A DNA stretch of 64,000 nucleotides from Pseudoduganella dura (lineage in GTDB: Bacteria; Pseudomonadota; Gammaproteobacteria; Burkholderiales; Burkholderiaceae_D), in NCBI RefSeq assembly GCF_009727155.1, contig NZ_WNWM01000002.1, positions 6,014,001 through 6,078,000 on the forward strand, read 5' to 3'. Shown in pieces: positions 29,574-38,297 of this stretch (its first letter is position 1; the number at the start of each line of letters is the position of its first letter). A program made the translations under genes and the position numbers. The notes under the pieces were generated by a model. The model ran no database searches, was not told where the DNA came from, and saw only the letters and a list, made by a program, of their open reading frames with translations.

Positions 29574-30840
29574 AGGCATGCGCCATCGTCCACGCCGCGA
29601 CTTTCCTGCCCAGTTCCGCGCCGGCCGTGGTGGCATAGCGGAAGTGCATGCCGCCATAGACGCGCGCCATCCTGCTTTCCTCGGCCAGTGCGTCGGTGTC
29701 CCGGTAGGTGCGTACCGTGCCGGTCACCTTGCTGTCCCAGGTAAACGTGACCTGGTCGGTGCCGTAATACTGCCGCAGCAGTTCGCCCAGCGTGGCGGCC
29801 GAACACGAGTGCGCGGCCGGATATTCGGGGTGGTTCGGGGTGGGCAGCAAGGGCAGCCACGCGGGATCGGCGGCCGTAGCCGGGTTGCCGTCCGTTTCCG
29901 CCAGCGGGATCGCGCTCTGTGGCCGCCATGCGTCGTAGTGATACTTTGCTTCCAGGCAGGCGCCGATGGCATCGGCATAGTTCGTGTAGATCGCCGCCAT
30001 CAGGCGCGCTGCCTCCACGGAATCGGCCGTGGTGCGGGCGAAGCGGCCGAAGTTGCGGGTGAAGTAGGATGGCGGGGGCTCGGAGTGGAAGCGGGCGGTC
30101 TCCAGCTGCTCCGCCGTGCGGCGCGTGCTGCGAATGCCGCCCAGCGCCTTCACTTCGTTGAAGTCGGCCGCATACTCGGCGCTGTCGAGCGCGGGCGGCG
30201 GCGGCGGGCGGAACTGCGCGACGGTCGCCAGCGTGAATGGCCTGATCGACGGCCAGAAGCGGTTGATGGGATCCTTCCCGCGGAACCTGCCCGGGGCATC
30301 GTGCGCCGAATAGCCGGGCAGCGCGGTTCCCCGTCCATCCGCGGCCCGGCGTTCCAGATGTGCCGCCGCGGCAGCCTTGCCCAAAGCGATCCCGCGCGCC
30401 TTGGCGCCGTCGTCCGGGATTGCCGCCATGAACCGGTCGTGCGCCGGCCAGTACTGGTCGGCGCGGCTCGGGAACAGCGCGCGCAGCACCTCATAGGCCG
30501 CGCTGCCGGTTGCCGCGTCGAGCGACGCGCTGCCGTCAGGACGTGACGGGACGAACAGGAACGGGCGGTAGCGCGGATCGATCGCCATGGCCGCGTCATA
30601 CATCGCCAGGTGCAGCGTCGCCATGTCGGCGGGGAAGGCGGCATAGCGTTCCGCTTCGGTCGCCGTCGCCTGGACCTTCGCGGTAACGGTGGCAGCGGCG
30701 GTATCGTGCCAGTAGGCGATCGCGTTGGTCCTGTCGGCCGCCAGCACCACGCGCGCGGCCGGGGCCGGCTGCGCGCTGGCGGCATACGGGAATGTCATGA
30801 CCGCGATCGCGGCAAGCAAACGGAGAAACGCGGTACGCAT
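29554..30840 (-). CDS. Vanadium-dependent haloperoxidase-like phosphatase, exported
   Basis: A 428-residue protein with a signal peptide (MRTAFLRLLAAIAVMTFPYAASAQ), so periplasmic. The C-terminal third holds the PAP2/vanadium haloperoxidase signature: Lys299 in KYHYDAWRP, His344 in YPAAHSCSAATLG, and Arg plus His399 in ESRMARVYGGMHFRY. These residues bind vanadate or phosphate. The PSGH motif is changed to PAAH, and the Asp four residues after the last His is Ala403. It could be a haloperoxidase, an acid phosphatase or inactive. A Shine-Dalgarno aaagga sits 7 bp upstream. It is convergent with the methyltransferase gene and divergent from the M23 peptidase gene. Confidence 0.82.
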   Translation of the reverse strand: MRTAFLRLLAAIAVMTFPYAASAQPAPAARVVLAADRTNAIAYWHDTAAATVTAKVQATATEAERYAAFPADMATLHLAMYDAAMAIDPRYRPFLFVPSRPDGSASLDAATGSAAYEVLRALFPSRADQYWPAHDRFMAAIPDDGAKARGIALGKAAAAAHLERRAADGRGTALPGYSAHDAPGRFRGKDPINRFWPSIRPFTLATVAQFRPPPPPALDSAEYAADFNEVKALGGIRSTRRTAEQLETARFHSEPPPSYFTRNFGRFARTTADSVEAARLMAAIYTNYADAIGACLEAKYHYDAWRPQSAIPLAETDGNPATAADPAWLPLLPTPNHPEYPAAHSCSAATLGELLRQYYGTDQVTFTWDSKVTGTVRTYRDTDALAEESRMARVYGGMHFRYATTAGAELGRKVAAWTMAHAFMPQPK

Positions 30841-31124
30841 GGCGATGTCCTTTCGAGGATGGGGCGCGGGCGTCCGCCGGTGCCCAGCCGGCACGAACGG
30901 CAAGCGAAATGCAGGACCTGGACGATTGCATGCCGGCTCTTCGGTGAATGAAGCATTCACGCGCGATTGCCGGTGCAGCGGCCCGAACAACTATATTGCG
31001 CCCGTTGCGCGGCTCGCGGTGTCTCCAGTTGTCGTCATTTTGTATGGGACTGCGTGACGGCCAGATATGGGAATGCGCCGTCCCGCCCCCATCTGTCGAC
31101 TATCCTCAACCAGTCGAAACCGAC

Positions 31125-31721
31125 ATGCGAAAGTTCCTGCAAGCCCTCGTGGTTGCCATCGTCCTGGTCCTGGGCTACGAGTTCCTGGGGCCGGTCATCG
31201 AGCGTGCCACTTATGCGGTGCGCCTGGCGGCGATGCCCAAACCGCAGGCCCTTCCGGTGCCGGTCGAGGGCGTGCGGCCGCGTGCACTGCGCGACACCTG
31301 GGGCGGCGCACGCGGCGAGGGCCGCAGGCACGAAGGCATCGACATCTTCGCCAGGCGCGGCACCCCCGTGCTGTCGAGTACCGAAGGCATTGTCGCGCAG
31401 GTCGGCACCAATCGCCTCGGCGGCCTGGTGGTGTGGGTGATGGGGCCGGGCGGCCAGCGTCATTACTATGCCCACCTCGACCGGTATTCGGACGTGGCGG
31501 CGGGCACGCGCATCCAGGCCGGCCGGGTGCTGGGTTACGTCGGCGATTCCGGCAACGCGAAGGGCACGCCGCCGCACCTGCATTACGGCGTGTACGACCT
31601 CGGCGGCGCGATCAATCCCTATCCGCTGTTGCGCTGCGAAATGGCTGCCGCCACGGCAGGGAACGGGCGAGCTTCCGCCCGGCAGATGGAGTGCTTGAGT
31701 CGGGAGCGCCCGGGCCGATAA
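31125..31721 (+). CDS. M23 family (LytM-type) metallopeptidase, membrane-anchored
   Basis: A 198-residue protein with an N-terminal hydrophobic helix (about 5-25) that acts as an anchor or uncleaved signal. The M23 domain has all zinc and catalytic positions: His69 and Asp73 in RHEGIDIF, HYYAHLD near 117-123, and HLH at 151-153 (PPHLHYGVYD). Such enzymes cut peptidoglycan cross-links or, when inactive, activate amidases; the intact H-D-H set favours an active endopeptidase. The start at 31125 lacks a strong Shine-Dalgarno sequence. It stands alone between a divergent and a convergent gene. Confidence 0.88.
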   Translation: MRKFLQALVVAIVLVLGYEFLGPVIERATYAVRLAAMPKPQALPVPVEGVRPRALRDTWGGARGEGRRHEGIDIFARRGTPVLSSTEGIVAQVGTNRLGGLVVWVMGPGGQRHYYAHLDRYSDVAAGTRIQAGRVLGYVGDSGNAKGTPPHLHYGVYDLGGAINPYPLLRCEMAAATAGNGRASARQMECLSRERPGR

Positions 31722-31773
31722 CTGGACACAGGTGCGGCGCGACCGCGCGCTTCCCGCAGCAGCCGTTGATGCC

Positions 31774-32412
31774 TCAAGGCACGGAACAGGCCATGCCTGC
31801 CTGCCGGGCAGGATGGGAAGGCTGCGCTTTTTCCACGGAGAAGCCATACACTTCGGCCACGCCCGTGGATGCCCCCCAGTTGGTTGCCGTGGCACGCATT
31901 TGCGCCTTGGTGGCACTGCCTCGGAACTCGTAGACGGTGAGCAGCGTAACGTCGGTGAACGCCTTCGTGGTGCTGTATTCCACGCTGACGATCGGGCTAT
32001 CCGGCTTGCTGCCCGGATTGGGGATGGTTCCCGTGGAACTCTCCTGGGTCGGTTCGGCAGGCGCAGGAATGGCGATCGTATCCCCCGCGGCATTACGGGC
32101 CCTGACGGCATCGAACGGGAAAGCCGACGGACCGATCCTGACAGAGCGTACGCCGTCGCTGTCCGACACGTTGGCGACGATGCCGAACGGTTCGTTGACG
32201 TAGACGCACCGGTTGGCATATATCGAGATGGCGCCGATTTGTCCGGGCTTGGCCTTGGGGGTTTCGACTTCGATCTTCGGCGTGTTCAGGCCGGGCGTCG
32301 CATAGTGAATGCGAAAGCGCATGCTGGCGGTGGTGGTGTCCGACGGGTTCGGTACTACCTGGCAGCCGGACAGGGCGATGGCTGAGCACAACATCGATGG
32401 GATCAGTTTCAC
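31774..32412 (-). CDS. Hypothetical lipoprotein with Ig-like character
   Basis: A 212-residue protein I do not recognise. It begins with GTG at 32412, 7 bp after a very good Shine-Dalgarno (ggagg). It has a short signal peptide with a lipobox (IALSGC, Cys at about 17). The mature part is rich in beta-branched residues; NRCVYVNEPFGIVANVSDSDGVRSVRIG resembles the start of an Ig-like or cadherin-like fold. The tail contains further strands (VSVEYSTTKAFTDVTLLTVYEFRG). It is probably an outer-membrane lipoprotein. It runs in the same direction as the RsbQ/PAS pair but 297 bp downstream, so it likely has its own promoter. Confidence 0.7.
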   Translation of the reverse strand: MKLIPSMLCSAIALSGCQVVPNPSDTTTASMRFRIHYATPGLNTPKIEVETPKAKPGQIGAISIYANRCVYVNEPFGIVANVSDSDGVRSVRIGPSAFPFDAVRARNAAGDTIAIPAPAEPTQESSTGTIPNPGSKPDSPIVSVEYSTTKAFTDVTLLTVYEFRGSATKAQMRATATNWGASTGVAEVYGFSVEKAQPSHPARQAGMACSVP

Positions 32413-32709
32413 GGCAAGCCTCCATGTGGGTATCGGTCGTTCCCGGATGACGCTACGACGTGCGCCGGGGGGAGCCCGATACATGGCGCCAGCGGTCACG
32501 ATGCATTGGCTGGCGATCTGCCAGGACAACAGCTATGCTGCGCTCGCCTGGGGCCCGCGTCTGTCTTGCATTGTCGCGCGCTTGTCTCCAATCGTCGCCT
32601 GATGAGCAGCGCGGGTGGCGAATTCCTGCGCAGGCGGCCCTGCCCCGCGCCGTAATCGAGCGGAGCCCGCAGGGTTGCGTGCGCCGTGCGCCGTACGGAG
32701 GTGCGTGGC

Positions 32710-33213
32710 TCAATCGTCCCGGCGGCGCAGCGCGTTCTCCAGCTCACGCTCCAGCCTGCGTAGCGCTTCTTCCGCCTCCAGCCGGGCCTTCAGGGCTTCG
32801 TCGGTCGCGGCGCGTGCCCGCTGCAGCTCGCGTTCGTACGCGCGCTGGCCGTTGGCGACGAAGATCGCCACATGATCCAGCACGCCGGCGTCGCCGCGGT
32901 GCCGGTCGATGTTGAGCAGCGCCGGCATGCGATGGCCGTCGCGCCGCACGAGATCGATCTGTACCTCGGAGACCGTGGAGCGCAGCTGCAGCAGCGGCTC
33001 GCAATGTGTCTGGTAGAACACGCGGCCGCCGATGCTGAGCAGGTCCTGCAGCCGCATGCCGTCCGTCAGTTCCTGCCGTGAATAGCCCAGCCAGGTCACG
33101 CTGGTGCGGTTCGCCTGCAGGATCGCGCCGCTGGCATCGGTCAGCAACAGGCCGCACGCCGCGTGCTCGAACAGCTGCGCTGGCGATGGCTGGGAGCGTG
33201 GCGGAACGTCCAT
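32710..33213 (-). CDS. Stand-alone PAS domain protein with coiled coil (RsbP N-terminal half-like)
   Basis: A 167-residue protein. A PAS domain fills about 10-118 (FEHAACGLLLTDASGAILQAN ... VSEVQIDLVRRDGHRMPALLN), followed by a charged coiled coil (about 122-165). This is the layout of the N-terminal half of Bacillus RsbP, which continues into a PP2C phosphatase; here the protein stops and no phosphatase gene follows. The preceding gene, ending 4 bp upstream, encodes an RsbQ-like hydrolase, the known partner of RsbP. The weak ribosome binding site suggests translational coupling. The PAS domain probably receives a small hydrophobic product from the hydrolase, and the coiled coil passes on the signal; that is inference. 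Confidence 0.82.
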   Translation of the reverse strand: MDVPPRSQPSPAQLFEHAACGLLLTDASGAILQANRTSVTWLGYSRQELTDGMRLQDLLSIGGRVFYQTHCEPLLQLRSTVSEVQIDLVRRDGHRMPALLNIDRHRGDAGVLDHVAIFVANGQRAYERELQRARAATDEALKARLEAEEALRRLERELENALRRRDD

Positions 33214-33217
33214 GGCG

Positions 33218-34024
33218 TCAGCCGGTCACGCGTGCGAGGAACGGTGCCATTGCCTGCGCGCTGGCGGCCGGCGCGCTCATGTGCGGGCAGTGGCCGATAT
33301 TGTCGATCAGCCGCAGTTCGCTGCCGGTCATTGCGCGGTGCGTGTAGTCGCCCACCGTGCGCGGCGCGATCATGTCCTCGGTGCATTGCAGGATCAGCGC
33401 CGGCGCGGCCGACCTGGGCAGGTCGGCGCGGTGATCGGAAAGGAAGGTGACGCGGGCGAAATGCGCGGCGATCGCGGGGTCGTTGCGGCAGAAGCTGCCC
33501 GCCAGCTCCTGCCCGAGCTCGGGCTGCCTGGGGGTGCCCATGATGGCCGGCGCCATGGCGCGCGCCCAGCCCTGGAAGTTGTCCTGCAGTGTCTGCAGCA
33601 GCTCTTCGATATCGGCCGGCGAAAAGCCGCCGCGGTAGTCACCGTCGTTAAGGAAGCATGGCGACGGGCTGACCATGATTTGCGCGACGAAGCGATCCGG
33701 TTCGCGGATCGTGGCCAGCAGCCCCACCATGGCCGCCACCGAGTGGCCCACGAACACGACCGGTCCGCTGGTGCAGGCATCTGCGATTTCCAGCACATCC
33801 GTCGCGTAGCCGTGCAGCGTGCCGTATTTGCCGCGGTCGTAAGCGCCCCAGTCCGAACCCCCGCTGCCGACGGCGTCGAACGCCACGAGCCGGTAGCGGC
33901 CTTCGAAGGCCGGCAGCAGGAACCGCCACACCGACTGGTCGCAGCCGAAGCCATGGGCGAACAGCAGGGTGGCCGGACCGCTGCCCCATGCGTTCACGTT
34001 GTTGCGTTGCTGTACGTTCATCAT
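33218..34024 (-). CDS. RsbQ-like alpha/beta hydrolase
   Basis: A 268-residue alpha/beta hydrolase that follows Bacillus subtilis RsbQ almost motif for motif: FAHGFGCDQSVWR, FDAVGSGGSD, FVGHSVAAMVG, SPSPCFLND, FLSDHRADLP, ILQCTEDMIAPRTVGDY and GHCPHMS. The triad is Ser95, Asp217 and His245. RsbQ and its plant relatives D14 and KAI2 hydrolyse or sense small hydrophobic molecules; RsbQ activates the PAS phosphatase RsbP during energy stress. Here the next gene, 4 bp downstream, supplies the PAS part only. The start at the double ATG (34024/34021) matches RsbQ in length; a TTG at 34048 is possible. Confidence 0.9.
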   Translation of the reverse strand: MMNVQQRNNVNAWGSGPATLLFAHGFGCDQSVWRFLLPAFEGRYRLVAFDAVGSGGSDWGAYDRGKYGTLHGYATDVLEIADACTSGPVVFVGHSVAAMVGLLATIREPDRFVAQIMVSPSPCFLNDGDYRGGFSPADIEELLQTLQDNFQGWARAMAPAIMGTPRQPELGQELAGSFCRNDPAIAAHFARVTFLSDHRADLPRSAAPALILQCTEDMIAPRTVGDYTHRAMTGSELRLIDNIGHCPHMSAPAASAQAMAPFLARVTG

Positions 34025-34143
34025 GTTCTCGACCGGACCGATCGGCAAGATCGCGCATCGTCATGCAGGCGCCATGAAGCCAGTGTAGCAGGCTTGCCCG
34101 CGACGGCGGCCGGGCAGCCCGGCGCCGGCGCGGCAGCCGCCGG

Positions 34144-35457
34144 TCAGCGCGCCGGCAGCACGGTGCCGGCGGCCTCGCCGAAACCGATGCGCGGCAGGCC
34201 GGGGCGCACGGCGCGGCCGCGCAGCACCACCGTGTCGCCATCCTCGAGGAAGGTGCGCTGCTCGCCGTTGGGCAGCATGATCGACGTCTTGCCGCCGCCG
34301 GACAGTTCGAGCAGCGAGCCGGCGCTTTCCGGTTCCGGGCCGGACATCGTGCCGGAGCCGAGCAGGTCGCCCGGCCTCAGGCCGCAGCCATTGACGGTGT
34401 GGTGCGCCACCATCTGCGCCACGCTCCAGTAGCCGTCACGGAAGTTCGACCGCGAGAGCGGCGCCGCCGGCACGTTCTGATCGCGCATGGCGGCCGTCCG
34501 CAGCAGCACTTCGAGTTCGATGTCGAACGCGCCGCTGTCGCGCAGCGCCGGGTAGTCCAGGTAAGGCAGCGGCTGCGGGTCGGCGGCGTCGCGCGTCCAC
34601 GCCGCGCGGTAAGGCGCCAGCGCTTCCGTCGTCACGATCCACGGCGAGATCGTCGTCGCGAAGTTCTTGGCGAGAAAGGGCCCCAGGGGCTGGTACTCCC
34701 ACGCCTGCAGGTCGCGCGCCGACCAGTCGTTCAGCAGGCACAGGCCGAACACGTGGGCCTCCGCCTCGGCGACCGGGATCGAGTCGCCGTCCGCATTGCC
34801 GGTGCCGATGAAGACGCCCACCTCCAGCTCGTAGTCGAGGCGGCGGCACGGGCCGAAGTGCGGCTCGGCGGCGCCGTTGGCCGGACGGGTCTGCCCTTTC
34901 GGGCGCGGGAACGACTGGCCGGACACGCCGATGCTGGACGCGCGGCCATGGTAGCCGATCGGCACCCACTTGTAGTTCGGCAGCAGCGGCTCGTCGGGCC
35001 GGAACAGGCGGCCGACGGTGGTGGCATGGTGGATCGACGTGTAGAAATCCGTGTAGTCGCCGATGCGGGCCGGCACCGTGAACTCGGCGTTGGACTGCGG
35101 CACCAGCGCCTGCGGCAATTGCTCCGCGCCGCTGCGCAGCAGGCGTGACAGCGCAAGGCGCAGCGCCGACCATGCCGCCGGGCCGGCCGCCATCAGCCCG
35201 TTCAGCGAGTCGCGGTTGGCCAGGGACAGTGCATCGCGGGCCTCGTCCGTGAACGCCGTGGCCGCCGCGCCGAGCGCCGCCAGGTCGAGTACCTGGTCGC
35301 CGATGGCCACGCCGCCGCGGAACGCCTCGGCGCTGCCGGCGCGCCGGAACGCGCCGAACGGCAGGTTCTGGATCGGGAAGTCGCTGCCGGCATCGTTGGC
35401 CGAGGCGACCCAGCTGGTCAGGGAAGGATCGTGGGTTTCGTTCAGTTGCATGCTCAT
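34144..35457 (-). CDS. Fumarylacetoacetase
   Basis: A 437-residue enzyme that hydrolyses 4-fumarylacetoacetate to fumarate and acetoacetate, the last step of tyrosine and homogentisate breakdown. It has the N-terminal SH3-like domain (FPIQNLPFGAFRR) and the catalytic core with DYTDFYTSIHHATTVGRLFRP, the metal-binding acidic residues in LDYELEVGVFIG and LLNDWSARDLQAWEY, and LLGSGTMSGP near the end. The length is typical. A Shine-Dalgarno aagg lies 6 bp before the ATG at 35457. It lies 8 bp downstream of hmgA on the same strand, so the two are one operon. A maleylacetoacetate isomerase gene, often third, is not adjacent. Confidence 0.95.
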   Translation of the reverse strand: MSMQLNETHDPSLTSWVASANDAGSDFPIQNLPFGAFRRAGSAEAFRGGVAIGDQVLDLAALGAAATAFTDEARDALSLANRDSLNGLMAAGPAAWSALRLALSRLLRSGAEQLPQALVPQSNAEFTVPARIGDYTDFYTSIHHATTVGRLFRPDEPLLPNYKWVPIGYHGRASSIGVSGQSFPRPKGQTRPANGAAEPHFGPCRRLDYELEVGVFIGTGNADGDSIPVAEAEAHVFGLCLLNDWSARDLQAWEYQPLGPFLAKNFATTISPWIVTTEALAPYRAAWTRDAADPQPLPYLDYPALRDSGAFDIELEVLLRTAAMRDQNVPAAPLSRSNFRDGYWSVAQMVAHHTVNGCGLRPGDLLGSGTMSGPEPESAGSLLELSGGGKTSIMLPNGEQRTFLEDGDTVVLRGRAVRPGLPRIGFGEAAGTVLPAR

Positions 35458-35465
35458 TTGCCGCC

Positions 35466-36764
35466 TTATGCCTTCGATGCGTTGAAATGTTTGCCGATGC
35501 CGGCCCAGCATTCATGGTAATTCGCCTGCAGCTGCGGCGATGCCAGCGCCTGCGCGGTCGGGCGGATGATATCGCGCGTTTCGAACATGAACGCCATCGT
35601 CGCGTCGACCTTGTGGGGCCGGGTCGTATCGGCCGCGCTGGCCCTGTCGAACGTGGCGGCATCCGGGCCGTGCCCGCTCATGCAGTTGTGCAGGCTGCCG
35701 CCGCCCGGCCGGAAACCTTCGGCCTTGGCATCGTACTCGCCGGCGATCAGGCCCATGAACTCGCTGGCCACGTTGCGGTGGAACCAGGGCGGGCGGAACG
35801 TGTCTTCCGCGGCCAGCCAGCGCGGCGGGAAGATCACGAAGTCCAGCGTGTCCACCCCCGGCGTGTCGCTGGGCGACTGCAGCACCAGGAAGATCGACGG
35901 GTCCGGATGGTCGTAGCTGATCGAGCCGATCGTGTTGAAGTGCCGCAGGTCGTACTTGTACGGCGCGTAGTTGCCGTGCCAGGCGACCACGTCGAGCGGC
36001 GAATGGCCGATCGCCGCGCGCCACAGGTTGCCGGCGAACTTCGCCACCAGCTCGAAATCGCCTTCGCGGTCCTCATAGGCCGCCTGCGGCGTCAGGAAGT
36101 CGCGCGGGTTGGCCAGGCCGTTCGAGCCGATCACGCCCAGGTCAGGCAGTTGCAGCAGGGCGCCGAAGTTCTCGCAGATGTAGCCGCGCGCCTCGCCGTC
36201 GGGCAGCGTGACCTGGAAGCGCACGCCGCGCGGAATGACGGCGATTTCCTGCGGTGCCACGTCGACGATGCCCAATTCGGTGGCGATGCGCAGCCGGCCC
36301 TGCTGGGGCACGACCAGCAGTTCGCCGTCGGCATCGTAGAAAAAGCGGTCGCGCATCGGCCGGTTGGCGGCATACAGGTGGATCGCCACGCCCGCGTTGC
36401 CGGCCATCGTCACCCAGCCGTCGATGAAATCGGTGGGCAGGTCGGGTGGCGGCAGCGGCAGCGGGTCCCAGCGCAGCTGGTTCGGCGGCACGGCCACGTC
36501 GCCGAAGTGGCCGACCATCCGTCCATTGTCGAGCCGGGTGAACGGCTGGTGCACGGCGGCCGGGCGGATGCGGTACAGCCAGCTGCGGCGGTTGTGCGCC
36601 CGCGGTGCCGTGAAGGCCGTGCCGGACAACTGCTCGGCATACAGGCCATAGGCTGCGCGCTGGGGCGAATTGCGGTGCCGCGGCAGGGCGCCGGGCAGGG
36701 CCTCGGTGGCGAATTCGTTGCCGAAGCCGGACAGGTAGCCCGGATGCGGATCGGTCGTGTTCAC
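35466..36764 (-). CDS. hmgA: Homogentisate 1,2-dioxygenase
   Basis: A 432-residue non-haem iron dioxygenase that opens the homogentisate ring to 4-maleylacetoacetate. The start is GTG at 36764 behind gaggag, giving [18 protein letters not shown], a standard family N-terminus. The iron ligands His329, Glu335 ([13 protein letters not shown]) and His365 ([11 protein letters not shown]) are all present, as are EFNELV-equivalent core motifs and [13 protein letters not shown]. Fumarylacetoacetase follows after 8 bp. The divergent LysR gene 94 bp upstream is the probable regulator. Loss of this enzyme gives brown pyomelanin in many bacteria; here it looks intact. Confidence 0.96.
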   Translation of the reverse strand: MNTTDPHPGYLSGFGNEFATEALPGALPRHRNSPQRAAYGLYAEQLSGTAFTAPRAHNRRSWLYRIRPAAVHQPFTRLDNGRMVGHFGDVAVPPNQLRWDPLPLPPPDLPTDFIDGWVTMAGNAGVAIHLYAANRPMRDRFFYDADGELLVVPQQGRLRIATELGIVDVAPQEIAVIPRGVRFQVTLPDGEARGYICENFGALLQLPDLGVIGSNGLANPRDFLTPQAAYEDREGDFELVAKFAGNLWRAAIGHSPLDVVAWHGNYAPYKYDLRHFNTIGSISYDHPDPSIFLVLQSPSDTPGVDTLDFVIFPPRWLAAEDTFRPPWFHRNVASEFMGLIAGEYDAKAEGFRPGGGSLHNCMSGHGPDAATFDRASAADTTRPHKVDATMAFMFETRDIIRPTAQALASPQLQANYHECWAGIGKHFNASKA

Positions 36765-36804
36765 GTGGTCTCCTCGGTGCGGTGCATGACCGGCAATGTA
36801 GACC

Positions 36805-36827
36805 ATTTGCGTTGTGAATGCGAAAAT
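36805..36827. promoter_or_regulatory. Candidate LysR binding dyad between hmgA and its divergent regulator
   Basis: In the 94-bp hmgA-lysR intergenic region an imperfect AT-rich dyad runs from ATTTGCGTT to AATGCGAAAAT (36805-36827). It has the size and symmetry of a LysR recognition site and lies upstream of both starts. The match is only partial, so this is a suggestion from position and symmetry. Confidence 0.3.
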
Positions 36828-36858
36828 GTGCGATATTTACGTTATCAATAGAGGGGCG

Positions 36859-37812
36859 ATGGAACTGCGCGAACTGGACCTGAACCTGCTGGTCGTTTTC
36901 CAGGAAGTGTTCCGCGAACGGCAGATTTCCGCCGCCGCGCGCCGCCTGCGCCTGACCCAGTCGGCCGTCAGCAACGCGCTGGCGCGCCTGCGCCGCGCCA
37001 CCGGCGACGAGCTGTTCGTGCGCACCGCCGCCGGCATGCAGCCCACGCCGTACGCGCAGCGCATGGCCGGACCGGTGGCGGCGGCGCTGTCGCACCTGGA
37101 ACAGGCGCTCACGCCGTCCCAGCCCTTCATGCCGGCGGAAAGCCGCCGCCGGTTCAACATCGCGATGACGGACGTGGGCGAGGTGTACTTCATGCCCCGC
37201 CTGATCGAGCTGTGCGGCGCCCTGGCGCCCGGCGTGGAAATCGCCTCGGTGCGGGCCGCGATGGGCGACCAGCATGCCGGCCTGCGGGCCGAGATGGAGG
37301 CGGGCAGGATCGACCTCGCCATCGGCGCGTTCGACGACGCGCCCGGCGCGCTGTACCAGCGCCGGCTGTTCCGGCAGGAGTACGTGAGCCTGTTCCGCGC
37401 CGGCCACCCGCTGGCTGACGGGCCGCTGACGATGAAACGCTTCACCGCCGCCCGGCACCTGGTCGTGGCCGCGCTGGAAAGCCCGTACGACCGCATCAAC
37501 ACCGCGCTGCAGAAAGCCGGCATCCTCGCATCGGCCAGCTTCTCGGTACCGCATTTCTCGGCCGCGCCCTACATCGTCGGCGCGACCGACCTGGTCGTCA
37601 CGGTACCGCGCAAGCTGGCTGAACGGGCCGCGGCGCCGTTCGGGCTCGTCTTCGTGAAATCGCCGCTGCGGCTGGCGGCGCTGCAGACCAATGTGTTCTG
37701 GCACCGGCGCTACAACCAGGACGAGGGGAATCGCTGGCTGCGCACGCTCGTGGTGGACGCTTTCGGAGAGCAGGCTGGTTCGGGACAGCCGGGCGCCAGG
37801 CCGTTCCCCTGA
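36859..37812 (+). CDS. LysR-family regulator, probable regulator of homogentisate genes
   Basis: A 317-residue LysR regulator of the NodD-like branch (start MELRELDLNLLVVFQEVF). The winged helix-turn-helix is at about 3-62 (ISAAARRLRLTQSAVSNALARLRR) and the effector-binding domain at about 90-300. The C-terminus is Gly/Pro-rich. A gagggg ribosome binding site precedes the ATG at 36859. It is divergent from hmgA and is the only regulator near the homogentisate operon, so it probably activates it with an aromatic intermediate as ligand. Many pseudomonads use an IclR-type HmgR instead. Confidence 0.92.
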   Translation: MELRELDLNLLVVFQEVFRERQISAAARRLRLTQSAVSNALARLRRATGDELFVRTAAGMQPTPYAQRMAGPVAAALSHLEQALTPSQPFMPAESRRRFNIAMTDVGEVYFMPRLIELCGALAPGVEIASVRAAMGDQHAGLRAEMEAGRIDLAIGAFDDAPGALYQRRLFRQEYVSLFRAGHPLADGPLTMKRFTAARHLVVAALESPYDRINTALQKAGILASASFSVPHFSAAPYIVGATDLVVTVPRKLAERAAAPFGLVFVKSPLRLAALQTNVFWHRRYNQDEGNRWLRTLVVDAFGEQAGSGQPGARPFP

Positions 37813-37949
37813 TCTGGCTGGCGGGCGGCGATCCTGTTACCCTGACGGCTTTGCGCGACCGGCCGGGGCGCCGCCGCATCGGGCCTGGCGCCACGCCGCA
37901 GCGGTGCGGCCCGCGCCCTCCCGCCCCGCGCCAACCGCCAGGAGGTACG

Positions 37950-38297
37950 ATGCTCGTCAGCTTTACCATTTTGCTGTTGTTCCAATGCGTGGGAGAGGGC
38001 ATCGTGTATGTGCTGAACCTGCCGATCCCGGGGCCGGTTGCCGGCATGCTGCTGCTGTTCGGCGCCTTGCTCGCGGCGCCGGCATTGCAACGCAGGATCG
38101 AAACCGATGCCAACGAACTGCTGCGGCATCTGTCGCTGCTGTTCGTGCCGGCCGGCGTCGGCATCGTCGCCGCCGCTTCGAGCGGCAGCGGCCACTGGCT
38201 GGCGCTGCTGGCGGGGATGATCGGCAGCACGGTGCTCACGCTGGCCGTCACGGCATTGGTGCTGCGCGCGGCAAGCCCGAAAGGCCCCGATGCTTGA
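37950..38297 (+). CDS. CidA/LrgA family membrane protein
   Basis: A 115-residue holin-like protein with four membrane helices. The motif LNLPIPGPVAGMLLLFGALL (about 22-42) and SLLFVPAGVGIVAA (about 66-79) are the CidA/LrgA signature. A textbook ribosome binding site (aggaggt) precedes the ATG. It overlaps the LrgB-type gene by 8 bp. In Bacillus the equivalent LrgAB/PftAB pair imports pyruvate; in Staphylococcus it modulates murein hydrolase activity and cell death. Which applies here is unknown. No LytS/LytR system lies next to it. Confidence 0.9.
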   Translation: MLVSFTILLLFQCVGEGIVYVLNLPIPGPVAGMLLLFGALLAAPALQRRIETDANELLRHLSLLFVPAGVGIVAAASSGSGHWLALLAGMIGSTVLTLAVTALVLRAASPKGPDA

